Source: Actinocrispum wychmicini (GTDB taxonomy: Bacteria > Actinomycetota > Actinomycetes > Mycobacteriales > Pseudonocardiaceae). Taken from it: a stretch of DNA of 64,000 nucleotides. The position numbers and the translations under genes are program-made. Positions 1-9,489 of the stretch are shown here, piece by piece; the stretch's first letter is position 1, and each line of letters opens with the position of its first letter. The notes beneath the pieces were generated by a model that did no database searches, had not been told where the DNA came from, and saw only the letters and a list, made by a program, of their open reading frames with translations. Location: NCBI RefSeq assembly GCF_004345645.1, contig NZ_SLWS01000013.1, positions 62,001 through 126,000 of the forward strand, written 5' to 3'.

Positions 1-1488
1 CGCGGCCAGCACAGTCAGATCGGCACGACCACCCACGGTGATCCCGCCCTGTTCCCCCGCGGCGATCGCGGCGTGCGTGGTGTAGCCCTCGATCGCCTGC
101 AGCGCGGTCAACGCCTGCTCGGGGTGGTGCGGAGGCACCGAGCCGTCCCGGGCCGGCCGGCGCAGCTGCGCCGCGGTCAGCACCTCGCGGGGATCGAAGG
201 GGGCGATCGGCCAGTCCGACCCGAGCACCAGGGTGGCGCCGGTGGCCCGGAGGTCCGCGCACGGCCAGCCCCGGGACGCCCGCTCGTCGGACAGCCGGAC
301 GGACCAGTTGTCGGTGTGATCGGCCCTGGTGAAGTCGGTGCAGTGGGTGGGCTGCATGGACGCGATCACGCCGAGCCGCGCGAACCGCGGAATCTCGCGC
401 GCCGGAAGGGTTTCGATGTGTTCCACCCGGTGCCGCACACCCGATGTCAGCCCCTGCATCGTGTCCAGGACGTGCCGTACTGCGGCGTCGCCGATCGCGT
501 GCGTCGCGGTGGTCACGCCGTTGTCGGCGAAGAATCGGATCGCCTCGCTGTACGCCCCCGGGTCAGGCCAGAACGGCCCGGTGGACTCGCCGTAGCAGTC
601 CGGCGAGTCCAGCCACGCGGTGCCGCCGTCGATCGTGCCGTCCAGGAAGAACTTCACCCCGCCCATCGACCACCGCCGGCCATGCCTGGCCTGGCGGTCC
701 AGGATGTCGCGCAGCCCGTCCGGATCGGTCTCCGGTTGGCACCACGGCGCGAGCCGCAGCCGCAGCGGCAGGTCCCCGGCCTGCTCCACGGCGTCCATCA
801 GCGCGAGCGTGTCCGGCTCGCCGTCCATGACGTGCCCGCCGGTCAGCCCGGTGGCCGCCATCCTGGCCAGCAGGTCACGCAACCGCGCCGCACGTTCCCG
901 CTCGGGCTCGGCCGGCAACACGGCCTCAACCAGTCCGATCGCCGCGAACTCCAGCAGGTGCCCGGTAGGCCGACCGTCCTCGTCGCAGACAATCTGAGCC
1001 CGCTGGATGAACTCACGCGGCCCGTCGATCCCAGCCGCCCGCAGCGCCGCCGGGCTCGCGAGGGCGGCGTGCCCGTCGAACAACCGCAGCAGCATGGGCC
1101 GGTCGCCCAGCACGTCCACCAGCAGGTCGGATCGCGGCCTGCCGTGCTCGAAAACGTTGGGATTCAAGCTGTGCCCGAGAATCCAACCGCGCACCGGCGC
1201 CGCGGACGCCAAAGCGGCACGTAACGATTCCAACGTGGTGCAGCCACTGAGGTCGACTCCAGCGGTGAGCTCCAGGCCGAACACCGGGTGCGTGTGCCCG
1301 TCGGTGAAACCAGGCAGGACACACGCCCCGCGCAGGTCCACCACCTCGGTGTGGCTGTCGCAGACCGGCCGGACGTCGTCGCCGACCGCGATGACCCGTC
1401 CGTCAGCCATGGCGACGGCGGACACGGCCGGTCCATCGGCCAGGGTGACGACATCGGCGTTCACCAGGACGAGATCAGCGGTACGCAT
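1..1488 (-). CDS. Amidohydrolase family 3 (YtcJ-like), 3' end cut by window edge
   Basis: Metal-dependent hydrolase of unknown substrate, presumably cytoplasmic. The 496 visible codons begin at an ATG with a well-placed GAGGAG eight bases upstream. The N-terminal beta-sandwich is followed by PGFTDGHTHP, the HxH metal site of the amidohydrolase fold at about residues 68-72. Further on are GGVKFFLDGTIDGGTAW and an RVEHIE segment, both typical of the YtcJ branch, then the C-terminal LGSDWPI and GGRADLTVLAA that closes the sandwich domain. Family members are about 520-550 residues, so only a few dozen codons are missing. It is divergent from the EAL-like gene across about 100 bases in which no clear operator is seen. 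YtcJ-type substrates are mostly undefined and I infer none. Confidence 0.9.
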   Translation of the reverse strand, partial: MRTADLVLVNADVVTLADGPAVSAVAMADGRVIAVGDDVRPVCDSHTEVVDLRGACVLPGFTDGHTHPVFGLELTAGVDLSGCTTLESLRAALASAAPVRGWILGHSLNPNVFEHGRPRSDLLVDVLGDRPMLLRLFDGHAALASPAALRAAGIDGPREFIQRAQIVCDEDGRPTGHLLEFAAIGLVEAVLPAEPERERAARLRDLLARMAATGLTGGHVMDGEPDTLALMDAVEQAGDLPLRLRLAPWCQPETDPDGLRDILDRQARHGRRWSMGGVKFFLDGTIDGGTAWLDSPDCYGESTGPFWPDPGAYSEAIRFFADNGVTTATHAIGDAAVRHVLDTMQGLTSGVRHRVEHIETLPAREIPRFARLGVIASMQPTHCTDFTRADHTDNWSVRLSDERASRGWPCADLRATGATLVLGSDWPIAPFDPREVLTAAQLRRPARDGSVPPHHPEQALTALQAIEGYTTHAAIAAGEQGGITVGGRADLTVLAA

Positions 1489-1587
1489 CAGGCGGGCTCC
1501 TCGGGTGGACAGCGTTGACGGGTTCATCCTGCCCGCATCCAGCGTCCGGTCCGTCGGTCGCGCCTAAAGGCTGTAGCGGACGACGGC

Positions 1588-2361
1588 GTGCTCAAGGGAC
1601 AGCCGACCGGTTTCGGAGATGAGTGGCTGGGGGGTGAACCCGACGTCGACAGGGACGCCTGCGGCGTGGACACCGGCCAGCCAGCGCCGCACGGTCCGGC
1701 GGGACCGGGCCACCAGGTTCGATCCGATCCGCCGGAGGATGTCGGCTCCGTCACTGAGTTCGGTGCGGTCGCCGGCATGCCGGCCGACGACGAGCAGGGT
1801 GACGGCGAGGTGAAGGAGTTCGGTGACCGGAGCCCGTTCCTGCGGATCGACCTGCCGGAACACCAGCCGCTCACCAGCGGCTTGGTCGGTCAGGTGAGCG
1901 AGGCCCTGGACACCTATCGATTCCCGGCCAACCTGCTCCAACTGGGCATGGAGGAGACCACCATGCTCGACCGCAACGGCAGCCCGCGCCCCGAGCTGAT
2001 CGCCATCACCGGCACCGGGACTCGGGTGGTGCTCAACGGCTTCGGCGACCGCGTCCGCAGAATCCGGCTCCTGGGCGACCTGCCGATCGTCGGGGTGGTG
2101 ACCGCACCCCAACTCACTCCCGAACTGACCGACCATCCGGCCCACGCGACCACCAAACCCATGATCCAGACCCTGATCGAACTCGCCTCCACCTTGAAGC
2201 TGCAGGTCACCATCCCTGGCGTCGACACCCGCGAACAGCGGGAGAAAGCCAGGAAGTTCGGCGGCACACACCATCACGGGGTCCTGACCGGCCGGCCGGG
2301 CCCGGAGTCCGTCGTGGCGGACCGTGTTCGCGCCACACCCCACGAAGTGCGGGCCGTCTAG
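1588..2361 (+). CDS. Degenerate EAL-domain-like protein, predicted catalytically inactive
   Basis: A 257-residue protein from a GTG start. Residues from about 85 to the end align by eye with the c-di-GMP phosphodiesterase EAL fold: RIDLPEHQPL sits at the NLSxxQ strand, LGMEETTML at LEITES, LNGFGDR at DDFGTG, and IELASTLKL then GVDTREQ at the final helix and EGVET..Q segment. Almost all metal and catalytic positions are changed (N to D, first E of LEITES to G, DDFG to NGFG, KID lost, EGVE to PGVD), and the barrel's EAL strand is not recognisable. About 85 acidic, low-similarity residues precede it. The stop overlaps the next GTG by one base, so the two genes are probably co-translated. I infer a ligand-binding or scaffold role; the start is uncertain. 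Confidence 0.6.
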   Translation: MLKGQPTGFGDEWLGGEPDVDRDACGVDTGQPAPHGPAGPGHQVRSDPPEDVGSVTEFGAVAGMPADDEQGDGEVKEFGDRSPFLRIDLPEHQPLTSGLVGQVSEALDTYRFPANLLQLGMEETTMLDRNGSPRPELIAITGTGTRVVLNGFGDRVRRIRLLGDLPIVGVVTAPQLTPELTDHPAHATTKPMIQTLIELASTLKLQVTIPGVDTREQREKARKFGGTHHHGVLTGRPGPESVVADRVRATPHEVRAV

Positions 2362-3032
2362 TGCCACGTCGAGACCTGGACCCTCCGGCGGTCCACCGGA
2401 CCGTCGTGGTGACGGACATCGTCGGCTTCAGCGAGCCGTACCGGACACACCGCGACCAGCTCGTCATCCGAACCGGCCTTTACCAGGCGTTGGAGCACGC
2501 GTTCCACCAGGCCGGGGTGTTGTGGAACGAGTGCTACCACGAAGACCGCGGCGACGGCGTCCTTGTCCTGGCTCCACCGCACATTCCCAAGGAGTACTTC
2601 GCCACCCGGCTACCCCGCGCTCTGGCCGCCGAGATCGCACACCACAACGCCGAGCATCCGGAGACCGCACGAATCAGAGTGCGGCTGGCGCTGCACGCCG
2701 GCGAGATCACCTTCGACGCGCACGGCGTCAGCGCACCCGCCCTTGTCCATGCGTTTCGGCTCATCGACGCCCCGGCGTTCAAGAAGGAACTGGTCACCTC
2801 CTCGGTGCTCGTCGGGATCGTGGTGTCCTCCTGGTACTTCGACGAAGTCATCCAGCAACTGCGCACCCATGTCCCGTCGGACTACCGCCGCATCCGCGTC
2901 CACGGCAAGTCGACGATCGCCATCGCGTGGGTGACGTGCGTTCACCGCACGACCCGGGAGCTGATCACGGCCAGTCCTTCGGTCGTTCACCTCGAGTCCC
3001 ATCGAGTTGGCCGGCACCGCTTGTACCCCTGA
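2361..3032 (+). CDS. Class III nucleotide cyclase-homology domain protein
   Basis: A 223-residue protein consisting of a single adenylate/guanylate cyclase-homology domain. VVVTDIVGFS (about residues 15-24) is the first strand with the metal-binding Asp. EDRGDGVLVL (about 61-70) carries the second Asp of the GDG turn. RVRLALHAGEI (about 109-119) is the beta-strand that contains IGINTG in true cyclases, here divergent. Both metal Asp residues are therefore kept, but I cannot identify the substrate-specifying and transition-state residues, so it may be an active cyclase or only a nucleotide binder. It is translated from a GTG overlapping the stop of the EAL-like gene. No membrane segment or other domain is visible, and the last 30 residues match nothing I recognise. 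Confidence 0.6.
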   Translation: MPRRDLDPPAVHRTVVVTDIVGFSEPYRTHRDQLVIRTGLYQALEHAFHQAGVLWNECYHEDRGDGVLVLAPPHIPKEYFATRLPRALAAEIAHHNAEHPETARIRVRLALHAGEITFDAHGVSAPALVHAFRLIDAPAFKKELVTSSVLVGIVVSSWYFDEVIQQLRTHVPSDYRRIRVHGKSTIAIAWVTCVHRTTRELITASPSVVHLESHRVGRHRLYP

Positions 3033-3047
3033 ATCATTGAGGTCCAT

Positions 3048-3093
3048 CAACCAATGACTGGCTTCGATTACCGACACGCGTTAACGTTGGTTG
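3048..3093. promoter_or_regulatory. Inverted repeat and palindrome before the MarR remnant
   Basis: CAACCAA (3048-3054) and TTGGTTG (3087-3093) are perfect inverted arms. Between them lies the 8-base palindrome CGTTAACG (3079-3086), whose TAA is the in-frame stop immediately upstream of the MarR-like reading frame. MarR proteins usually bind palindromes overlapping their own promoter, so this may be an autoregulatory site, but this is inference from position and symmetry only. Confidence 0.3.
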
Positions 3094-3399
3094 GCCGACG
3101 CGGGCCGGATGAGCCAGCTGGATCTCGCCCGCGTTCTCGGCGTCGACCCGAGTGTGCTGGTGTCGATCCTCAACGAGCTGGAGGACCGGGATCTGGCCAC
3201 TCGGCGGCGGGAGCCGGCCGACCGGCGCCGGCACGTGGTCGAGCTGACTGAGGGTGGACGTGCCGAGATCGACCAGGTCGTGGGCGGGTTCGAGCGGGAC
3301 CTGTTCGCCGCGCTCGACGAAGCTGACCAGGCTCAGCTGGAGGATTTGTTGCGGAAGGTCGCCGCGACGCACGACTCAGGGGACTGCACAGAGGACTGA
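3091..3399 (+). CDS. MarR-family regulator lacking its N-terminal helix (possible remnant)
   Basis: The reading frame begins at the winged helix-turn-helix: MSQLDLARVLGVDPSVLVS, then LEDRDLATRRREPADRRRH, which is the MarR wing, then a dimerisation helix with FAALDEADQAQLEDLLRKV. Full-length MarR proteins are about 140-150 residues with 35-40 residues before this point. Here only a TTG (3091) or ATG (3109) is available because TAA at 3082-3084 is in frame, giving about 97-103 residues. The DNA-recognition part is intact but the first dimerisation helix is absent, so it may be a 5'-truncated pseudogene or a minimal repressor. It lies 24 bases upstream of the LLM oxidoreductase and would be its natural regulator. 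Confidence 0.65.
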   Translation: MADAGRMSQLDLARVLGVDPSVLVSILNELEDRDLATRRREPADRRRHVVELTEGGRAEIDQVVGGFERDLFAALDEADQAQLEDLLRKVAATHDSGDCTED

Positions 3400-3423
3400 T
3401 CCGGACAACTGGAGGGAATCGTC

Positions 3424-4341
3424 GTGGAACTTGGGGTAGGGCTGCCGACGGCCGGTGCGATCGCCTCGCCGGACGCCATCGTGCGCGTCGCGCAGGAGGC
3501 GGAACGGCTGGGGTACGCGGCGGTGTGGACGTTCGAGCGGCTGCTGCGGCCGGTCGGCAAGGTGGCCATGATCGGTGTCGAAGAGCCGCAGGAGCTGCCG
3601 GAGATCTACCGGAGTGTGTACGAGCCGCTGGTCACGCTCAGCGTGGTGGCCGCGTCGACCAGTCGGGTCAAGCTGGGGACGAGCGTGATCGACGTGCTGA
3701 TGCATCCGCCGGTCGTGCTGGCGCGCCGGTTCGCCACGCTGGACCAGTTCAGTGGTGGCCGGGTGATCGCCGGCCTCGGCCAGGGGTGGATGCGCGAGGA
3801 GTTCGAGACCGTCGGCGTGCCGACCAGCCGCAAGGGCGCCGGTTTCGAGGAGTCCATCGCGGCGTTGCGCGCGGCGTGGGGGCCGGATCCGGTGTCGTTC
3901 GACGGGCGTTTCTACAAGATCGCGCCGTCGGAGATCAATCCCAAACCGGTGCAGAGCAGGGTGCCGGTCCTGGTCGGCGCGGTGACGCCGAAGGGAATCG
4001 AGCGGGCGGCCCGGATCGCCGACGGCCTCAACCCCATCGCGTTCGCGCGCGACCAGTTGGTCGGCGCCACCACCGCGTTCCTGAACGCCGCCAAGGAGGC
4101 CGGCCGTGATCCGGCTGAACTGACCGTCGTCGCCCGCGCCAACGTGCCGATCACCGACAAGCCGATCGACACCGACCGCCCGTTCCTGGCCGGCTCGCCC
4201 GAGCAGATCGCCGACGATCTGGCCACTTTGGACGGTACCGGTGTGGACCAGGTGCTGTTCGCCAACGACGCGTCGGTGGACCTGGACACCGAGGTGGACC
4301 TGCTGCGCCGGCTGGCCGAAGCGACCGGGACGGCTGCCTGA
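3424..4341 (+). CDS. LLM-class F420-dependent oxidoreductase
   Basis: A 305-residue luciferase-like TIM-barrel oxidoreductase. The GTG start has GGAGGGA seven bases upstream. Features seen: N-terminal GVGLPTAG, GTSVIDVLMHPPVVLARRFATLD without its following FSGGR..GLGQGW (the conserved LLM core at about residues 80-125), and a C-terminal segment with SPEQIADDLATL typical of this group. Members of the F420 subclass transfer hydride from reduced coenzyme F420, but flavin use cannot be excluded from sequence alone. The physiological substrate is unknown. The gene follows a MarR-like remnant by 24 bases, an arrangement often seen for detoxifying oxidoreductases. Confidence 0.88.
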   Translation: MELGVGLPTAGAIASPDAIVRVAQEAERLGYAAVWTFERLLRPVGKVAMIGVEEPQELPEIYRSVYEPLVTLSVVAASTSRVKLGTSVIDVLMHPPVVLARRFATLDQFSGGRVIAGLGQGWMREEFETVGVPTSRKGAGFEESIAALRAAWGPDPVSFDGRFYKIAPSEINPKPVQSRVPVLVGAVTPKGIERAARIADGLNPIAFARDQLVGATTAFLNAAKEAGRDPAELTVVARANVPITDKPIDTDRPFLAGSPEQIADDLATLDGTGVDQVLFANDASVDLDTEVDLLRRLAEATGTAA

Positions 4342-4396
4342 ATTCACCTGTCGGGGGTGACGTGCCGCCCGGTCAGCGTGGCACAGGCTGGCCGGT

Positions 4397-7015
4397 GTGG
4401 GCGATGCGGAGCGTAAGCGACTGACCGAGGCGGACACGAACGGTGTCCCCTGGCGTCGTTGGGGACCGTACCTCAGCGAACGGCAGTGGGGCACCGTGCG
4501 GGAGGACTACGGCGCGGGGGACGCGTGGGCGTCGTTCCCGCACGACCAGGCCCGTTCCCGGGCGTACCGGTGGGGCGAGGACGGGTTGGCCGGTGTCAGC
4601 GACGACCGCCAGCTGCTGTGCCTGTCGCTGGCGCTGTGGAACGGCGCCGATCCGATGCTCAAGGAGCGGCTGTTCGGGTTGACGAACCCCGAGGGCAACC
4701 ATGGCGAGGACGTCAAGGAGTGCTACTTCTACCTTGACGCCACGCCGACCGCGTCCTACCTGAAGATGCTCTACAAGTATCCGCAGGCCGAGTTCCCGTA
4801 CGCCGATCTGGTCGCCACCAACGCACAGCGAGGACGGACCGAACCCGAGTACGAGTTGCTGGACACCGGGGTCTTCGACGGCGACCGGTACTTCGACGTC
4901 ACAGTCGAGTACGCCAAGTCCACACCGGACGACCTGCTCATGGTGGTCACAGTGGACAATCGCGGCCCGGCGGACGCGGTCCTGCATGTCCTGCCCACAC
5001 TGTGGTTCCGGCACACGTGGTCGTGGGCAGGCGACGCGCCGCGACCCTCCCTGCACACGGTCGCGGGTGCCGTGCGCGCCGAGCATCCCGAACTCGGTGT
5101 GCGGTGGTGCGACGCCGATCAGCCGGTCCCGATTCTCGTCACCGAGAACGAGACGAACAACGAGCGCGTGTTCGGTTCGCCGAACGATCATCCCTATGTC
5201 AAGGACGGTATCGACCGCGCGGTCGTGGGCGGCGACACGACCGCGGTCAACCCAGACGGCATGGGCACCAAGGCAGCCATGCACTACACGCTCTCGGTCC
5301 GATCGGGTGGGACGGCGACCGTGCGGATACGGCTGTCCGACACCGAGTACAGCGACCCGTTCGGCGATTTCGACGAGGTGATGCGCACCCGTCGTGACGA
5401 GGCGGACGAGTTCCATACCCGTCTGCTCGCGGTCAACCTCTCCGACGACGAGCGTCTGGTGTGTCGCCAGGCGTTGGCCGGGCTGATCTGGTCGAAGCAG
5501 TACTACGCGCTGGACGTGGAGCGCTGGCTGGCCGAGCGCGGCGCCGACCCACTCGCGGCCGACGCGGGCCTGCGCAACCACGACTGGCGACACCTGGTCG
5601 CCGAGGACGTCATCGCGATGCCGGACAAGTGGGAGTACCCCTGGTTCGCCGCGTGGGACCTGGCTTTCCATGCGGTTGCCCACGCGGCGGTGGACCCGGT
5701 CTTCGCCAAGCGGCAGGTCGACCTGTTGCTCAACCGCCGTTATCTGCATCCGAACGGCCAGTTGCCGGCGTACGAGTGGAACTTCGGCGACGTCAACCCG
5801 CCTGTGCACGCGTGGGCCGCGTGGTTCGTCTACGAGCTCGACCGGACCGCGACCGGCACCGGTGACCGGGCGTTCCTGGAGAACGTGTTCCAGAAGCTGA
5901 TGCGGAACTTCGGCTGGTGGCTCAACCGGAAGGACCCGGACGGCCGGAACGTCTTCCAGGGCGGGTTTCTCGGCCTGGACAACATCGGTGTGTTCGACCG
6001 GAGTGCGCCGCTACCGGGCGGCGGGCGGCTCGACCAGGCCGACGGCACCGCCTGGATGGCGTTGTACTGCCAGAATCTCATCCAGATGGCGGTCGAACTC
6101 GCCCACGACAACCCGACGTACCTGGAGCACGCGCAGGCGTTGCTGGAGAACCTCGCGTGGATCGCCGCGGCCACGAACCACGTCGGCCCGGACGGGACGA
6201 GTTTGTGGGACGAGCAGGACGGGTTCTTCTACGACGTGCTCCGGCGACCGGACGGCTGTGCCACGCCGCTGAAGGTCCGGTCGATCGTCGGACTCATCCC
6301 GTTGGCCGCGGCGACCGTGATCGGCGGCGCGGTCCGCGACAAGTATCCCCAGCTGGTCGGGGACGCGACCGCGTTCCTCGATCGTCATCCAGCGGTCACC
6401 GCGGCGCTTTCGGGCCAGGGCAGGCAGGTGGCGGGTGCTGGGCCGGTGCTGTTCGCGTTGTTCGACGAACATCGGCTGCGCCGGATCCTGACGCGGATGC
6501 TGGACGAGCAGGAATTCCTTGGGCCGTACGGGATTCGCTCGGTTTCCCGATGGCACAAGGAGAATCCTTACGTGCTCGCCGTCGACGGTCAGGAGTACAG
6601 CGTCCGTTACACCGCGGCGGAGTCGGACAGCGGGATGTTCGGCGGCAACTCGAACTGGCGCGGCCCGGTGTGGTTCCCGATCAACGTGATGATCATCCGC
6701 GCGCTGCTGCACCTGTACGAGTTCCACGGCGACGACTTCACCGTCGAATGCCCGACCGGATCCGGTCGGCGGATGAACCTCTACCAGGTCGCCCGCGAGG
6801 TCGCCGACCGGTTGACAGGCACCTTCCTGGCGGACACCGAAGGCCGGCGGCCGGTGCACGGCGGCCAACCGACCCTGCGCGACTGGCGTGACCTCGTGCT
6901 GTTCTACGAGTACTTCAACGGAGACGACGGCGCCGGGATCGGGGCGAGCCACCAGACCGGGTGGACCGGGCTGGTGGCACTGTTCCCGTTGTTGTTCAAG
7001 GGAGTGGGGCAGTGA
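4397..7015 (+). CDS. GH63-like glucosidase (mannosyl-oligosaccharide glucosidase family)
   Basis: An 872-residue cytoplasmic glycosidase with no signal peptide. The N-terminal beta-sandwich begins with WGPYLSERQWGTVREDY, a signature of bacterial GH63-type proteins. The (alpha/alpha)6 barrel contains KWEYPWFAAWDLAFH at about residue 414, WNFGDVNPPVHAWA, and FGGNSNWRGPVWFP near residue 755, the segment that closes the active site. Length matches the bacterial family (about 870-900). The enzyme probably removes glucose from alpha-glucosides, perhaps glucosylglycerate- or trehalose-type compounds; that substrate is inference. It overlaps the downstream GH13 gene by 4 bases, so both are almost certainly one operon for intracellular alpha-glucan or compatible-solute turnover. 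A GTG start is used without a clear SD. Confidence 0.85.
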   Translation: MGDAERKRLTEADTNGVPWRRWGPYLSERQWGTVREDYGAGDAWASFPHDQARSRAYRWGEDGLAGVSDDRQLLCLSLALWNGADPMLKERLFGLTNPEGNHGEDVKECYFYLDATPTASYLKMLYKYPQAEFPYADLVATNAQRGRTEPEYELLDTGVFDGDRYFDVTVEYAKSTPDDLLMVVTVDNRGPADAVLHVLPTLWFRHTWSWAGDAPRPSLHTVAGAVRAEHPELGVRWCDADQPVPILVTENETNNERVFGSPNDHPYVKDGIDRAVVGGDTTAVNPDGMGTKAAMHYTLSVRSGGTATVRIRLSDTEYSDPFGDFDEVMRTRRDEADEFHTRLLAVNLSDDERLVCRQALAGLIWSKQYYALDVERWLAERGADPLAADAGLRNHDWRHLVAEDVIAMPDKWEYPWFAAWDLAFHAVAHAAVDPVFAKRQVDLLLNRRYLHPNGQLPAYEWNFGDVNPPVHAWAAWFVYELDRTATGTGDRAFLENVFQKLMRNFGWWLNRKDPDGRNVFQGGFLGLDNIGVFDRSAPLPGGGRLDQADGTAWMALYCQNLIQMAVELAHDNPTYLEHAQALLENLAWIAAATNHVGPDGTSLWDEQDGFFYDVLRRPDGCATPLKVRSIVGLIPLAAATVIGGAVRDKYPQLVGDATAFLDRHPAVTAALSGQGRQVAGAGPVLFALFDEHRLRRILTRMLDEQEFLGPYGIRSVSRWHKENPYVLAVDGQEYSVRYTAAESDSGMFGGNSNWRGPVWFPINVMIIRALLHLYEFHGDDFTVECPTGSGRRMNLYQVAREVADRLTGTFLADTEGRRPVHGGQPTLRDWRDLVLFYEYFNGDDGAGIGASHQTGWTGLVALFPLLFKGVGQ

Positions 7016-8505
7016 ACGGATGGCCGGGACAGCCGGTTGTGTACGAGGTCAACACGGCGGTCTGGCTGAACGCGGTCGCGCGGGCCGTCGGACGACGGGT
7101 GACGTTGGCCGACGTGCCCGCGTCGGAGTGGGACGCGATCACCCCGGTCGGGATCGACGCGGTCTGGCTGATGGGCGTGTGGGAACGCAGCCCCGCCGGC
7201 CTGGCCATCGCGAACGCGAACGCCGAACTGCGGGCGTCGTTCGAGCAGGTGCTGCCGGACCTGCGCGCCGAGGATGTCATCGGGTCGCCGTACTGCGTTC
7301 GCCGTTATGTCGCGGACGCGGCCTTCGGCGGTCCCGAGGGGCTGGCGGTGGCACGGGCGGAGCTGGCCGGTCGCGGCGTGCGGCTGATCCTGGACTACGT
7401 GCCCAACCATGTCGCCCCTGACCATCCGTGGGTGACCGGTCGCCCGGAACTGTTCGTGCAGGGGGACGGCGAAGACGTGAGAGCGCTCCCAGAAGGCTGG
7501 ATCGCGGTGGACGGGAACGTACTCGCCCGCGGTCGCGACCCGTATTTCCCGCCGTGGCCCGACGTCGTCCAACTCGACGCGTACTCGCCGGCCCTGCGCG
7601 CGGCGACCATCCGGACGCTGGCCGGCATCGCCGACCAGTGCGACGGGATCCGTTGCGACATGGCGATGCTGATGACCAACGAGATCTTCGGCGAGACCTG
7701 GGGCGAGTGGGTCGGGTCCACGCCGGACGACGAGTTCTGGCCGACGGTCGTCAGCGGCCTGCGCGCCTCGCATCCGGAGACTGTCCTGTTCGCGGAAGCG
7801 TACTGGGATCAGGAGTACACGCTGCAGCAACAAGGATTCGCCTTCTGCTACGACAAACGGCTCTACGACCGGGTCGTCGACGTGAACGTGCCGACGATCC
7901 GTGACCATCTGGCCGCCGCTCCCGGCTACCAGTCCCGACTGGTGCGTTTCCTGGAGAACCACGACGAGCCGAGGATCGCGGAGCGCCTCCCCAAGGACGC
8001 CGAACGGGCCGCCGCGGTCGCCATGGCCACATTGCCCGGCGCGACCCTCTGGCATGAGGGACAGTTCGAGGGCCGCCGGGTCCGGCCGCCGGTGTTCCTG
8101 GCCCGGCGGCCGGACGAACCACTTGACGAGGAACTCGCCGGGTGGTACCGCGGACTGCTGGCCGTCGTGGCGGAGGAAGGAATGCGCCGGGGCTCATGGC
8201 GGCAGCTGCGACCCGAGGGCTGGCCGGACAACCCGTCGTACCGCACGCTGCTCGCCTGGTCGTGGTCGGCTGCGGACGGCGCCCGGCACGTGATCGTGGT
8301 CAACTTCGCCGGGCAGCCCGCGCAGGCCCGGATCCCGCTCCCCTGGACGGACCTGCGCGGCCGGATGTGGTGTCTCACGGACCTGCTCACGGGCACCGAC
8401 TTCGACCGGGACGGCGACGAACTCGTCCACCCCGGACTGTTCGTCGCCCTCGGACCGTGGCAGTTCCACGTGCTCAGCCCAACGTCGCGACAAGGATCGC
8501 CTTGA
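7012..8505 (+). CDS. Alpha-amylase family (GH13) glycosidase
   Basis: A 497-residue GH13 protein starting at the GTG that overlaps the previous stop (GTGA). The TIM barrel shows LDYVPNHV (region I), GIRCDMAML with the nucleophile Asp near residue 216, VLFAEAYWD with the acid/base Glu near 262, and FLENHDEPR with the transition-state Asp near 317, so all three catalytic acids are kept. A short C-terminal beta domain follows ([18 protein letters not shown]). There is no signal peptide, so it acts inside the cell. The N-terminus is unusual in lacking the usual YQI-type strand and instead begins [13 protein letters not shown]. Together with the GH63-like gene it likely processes one alpha-glucoside pool. 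Its 3' end runs 32 bases into the convergent arcB. Confidence 0.85.
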   Translation: MNGWPGQPVVYEVNTAVWLNAVARAVGRRVTLADVPASEWDAITPVGIDAVWLMGVWERSPAGLAIANANAELRASFEQVLPDLRAEDVIGSPYCVRRYVADAAFGGPEGLAVARAELAGRGVRLILDYVPNHVAPDHPWVTGRPELFVQGDGEDVRALPEGWIAVDGNVLARGRDPYFPPWPDVVQLDAYSPALRAATIRTLAGIADQCDGIRCDMAMLMTNEIFGETWGEWVGSTPDDEFWPTVVSGLRASHPETVLFAEAYWDQEYTLQQQGFAFCYDKRLYDRVVDVNVPTIRDHLAAAPGYQSRLVRFLENHDEPRIAERLPKDAERAAAVAMATLPGATLWHEGQFEGRRVRPPVFLARRPDEPLDEELAGWYRGLLAVVAEEGMRRGSWRQLRPEGWPDNPSYRTLLAWSWSAADGARHVIVVNFAGQPAQARIPLPWTDLRGRMWCLTDLLTGTDFDRDGDELVHPGLFVALGPWQFHVLSPTSRQGSP

Positions 8506-9475
8506 TCGTGTGCAGGCGGTTCTCGGCCTGGTCGAACACGATGCTGGCGGGGGAGTCGAAGACCTCGCCGGTCACCTCAAGGCCGGCGGTCATCCCGGTG
8601 TGGGTCATGATCTCCGCCCCGACAGTGGTGTTGGTGTCGTGGAACGCGGGCAGGCAGTGCATGAACCTGGCCGACGGGTTGCCGGTCTTCACCATCAGCT
8701 CGGTGTTGACCTGATACGGCTCGAGCAGCCGCACGCGTTCGGCCCAGGCCTCTTTGGTCTCGCCCATGGAGACCCACACGTCGGTGTGGACGAAGTCGAC
8801 ACCGAGCACGGCCGCTGTGGGATTGTCGGTGATGGTGATGCGCGCGCCGGTGCTGGCGGCGATGTCCGTGGCGAGTTCGGTGACGTCCTTCGGCGGCAGC
8901 AGCGGGGTCGGCCCGGCCATCCGGACGTCGCTGCCCATCAACGCGCCCATGACCAGCAACGAGCGGCCCATGTTGAACCGGCAGTCCCCGACGAACACAT
9001 AGGAGATGTCCGCGTAGGGTTTCTGACAGGCCTCCTGCATGGTGAGGAAGTCGGCGAGCATCTGGGTCGGGTGCCAGTCGTCGGTCAGTCCGTTGTAGAC
9101 AGGGATGCCGGCGTGCGCGGCGAGAGTCTCGATGTCGGCCTGCTGGCTGCCGCGGAACTCGATCGCGTCGAACATCCGGCCGAGGACCGCGGCCGTGTCC
9201 GCGACGGACTCCTTGTGTCCCAGCTGGGACCCGGACGGGTCCAAATAGGTCACGTGGGCGCCCTGGTCGTGCGCGGCGACCTCGAACGCCGACCGGGTCC
9301 GGGTCGACGTCTTCTCGAACAGCAGGGCGATGTCCTTGCCCGCCAGCAGTTCGGTCTCGATGCCGGCGTACTTGGCGACCTTCAGCGCCTTGGAAAGGCG
9401 TAGCAGGTAACGCAGTTCGTCCGGCGTGAAGTCGACCTCCTTGAGAAAGTGCCGGTTCCTCAGGTTGAAAGCCAT
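8474..9475 (-). CDS. arcB: Ornithine carbamoyltransferase, catabolic type
   Basis: A 333-residue transcarbamylase. It shows the carbamoyl-phosphate loop [13 protein letters not shown] (about residues 52-64), the ornithine loop and [11 protein letters not shown], and the C-terminal HCLPAFHD. Next to arginine deiminase and carbamate kinase it is expected to run catabolically, splitting citrulline into ornithine and carbamoyl phosphate, although the fold alone does not separate ArcB from the anabolic ArgF. The start is the ATG with GGGGAG five bases upstream, 14 bases after the arcA stop, so arcA and arcB form one leftward operon. The last 32 bases overlap the 3' end of the convergent GH13 gene. 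Confidence 0.93.
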   Translation of the reverse strand: MAFNLRNRHFLKEVDFTPDELRYLLRLSKALKVAKYAGIETELLAGKDIALLFEKTSTRTRSAFEVAAHDQGAHVTYLDPSGSQLGHKESVADTAAVLGRMFDAIEFRGSQQADIETLAAHAGIPVYNGLTDDWHPTQMLADFLTMQEACQKPYADISYVFVGDCRFNMGRSLLVMGALMGSDVRMAGPTPLLPPKDVTELATDIAASTGARITITDNPTAAVLGVDFVHTDVWVSMGETKEAWAERVRLLEPYQVNTELMVKTGNPSARFMHCLPAFHDTNTTVGAEIMTHTGMTAGLEVTGEVFDSPASIVFDQAENRLHTIKAILVATLG

Positions 9476-9489
9476 GGCTGCTCCCCGGG

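Noticed and set aside
1564-2367. 267-codon minus-strand frame opposite the EAL-like gene
   Set aside because: The plus frame shows fold-consistent EAL motifs and G/C third positions; the minus product is His/Gly/Asp-rich without a recognisable fold.
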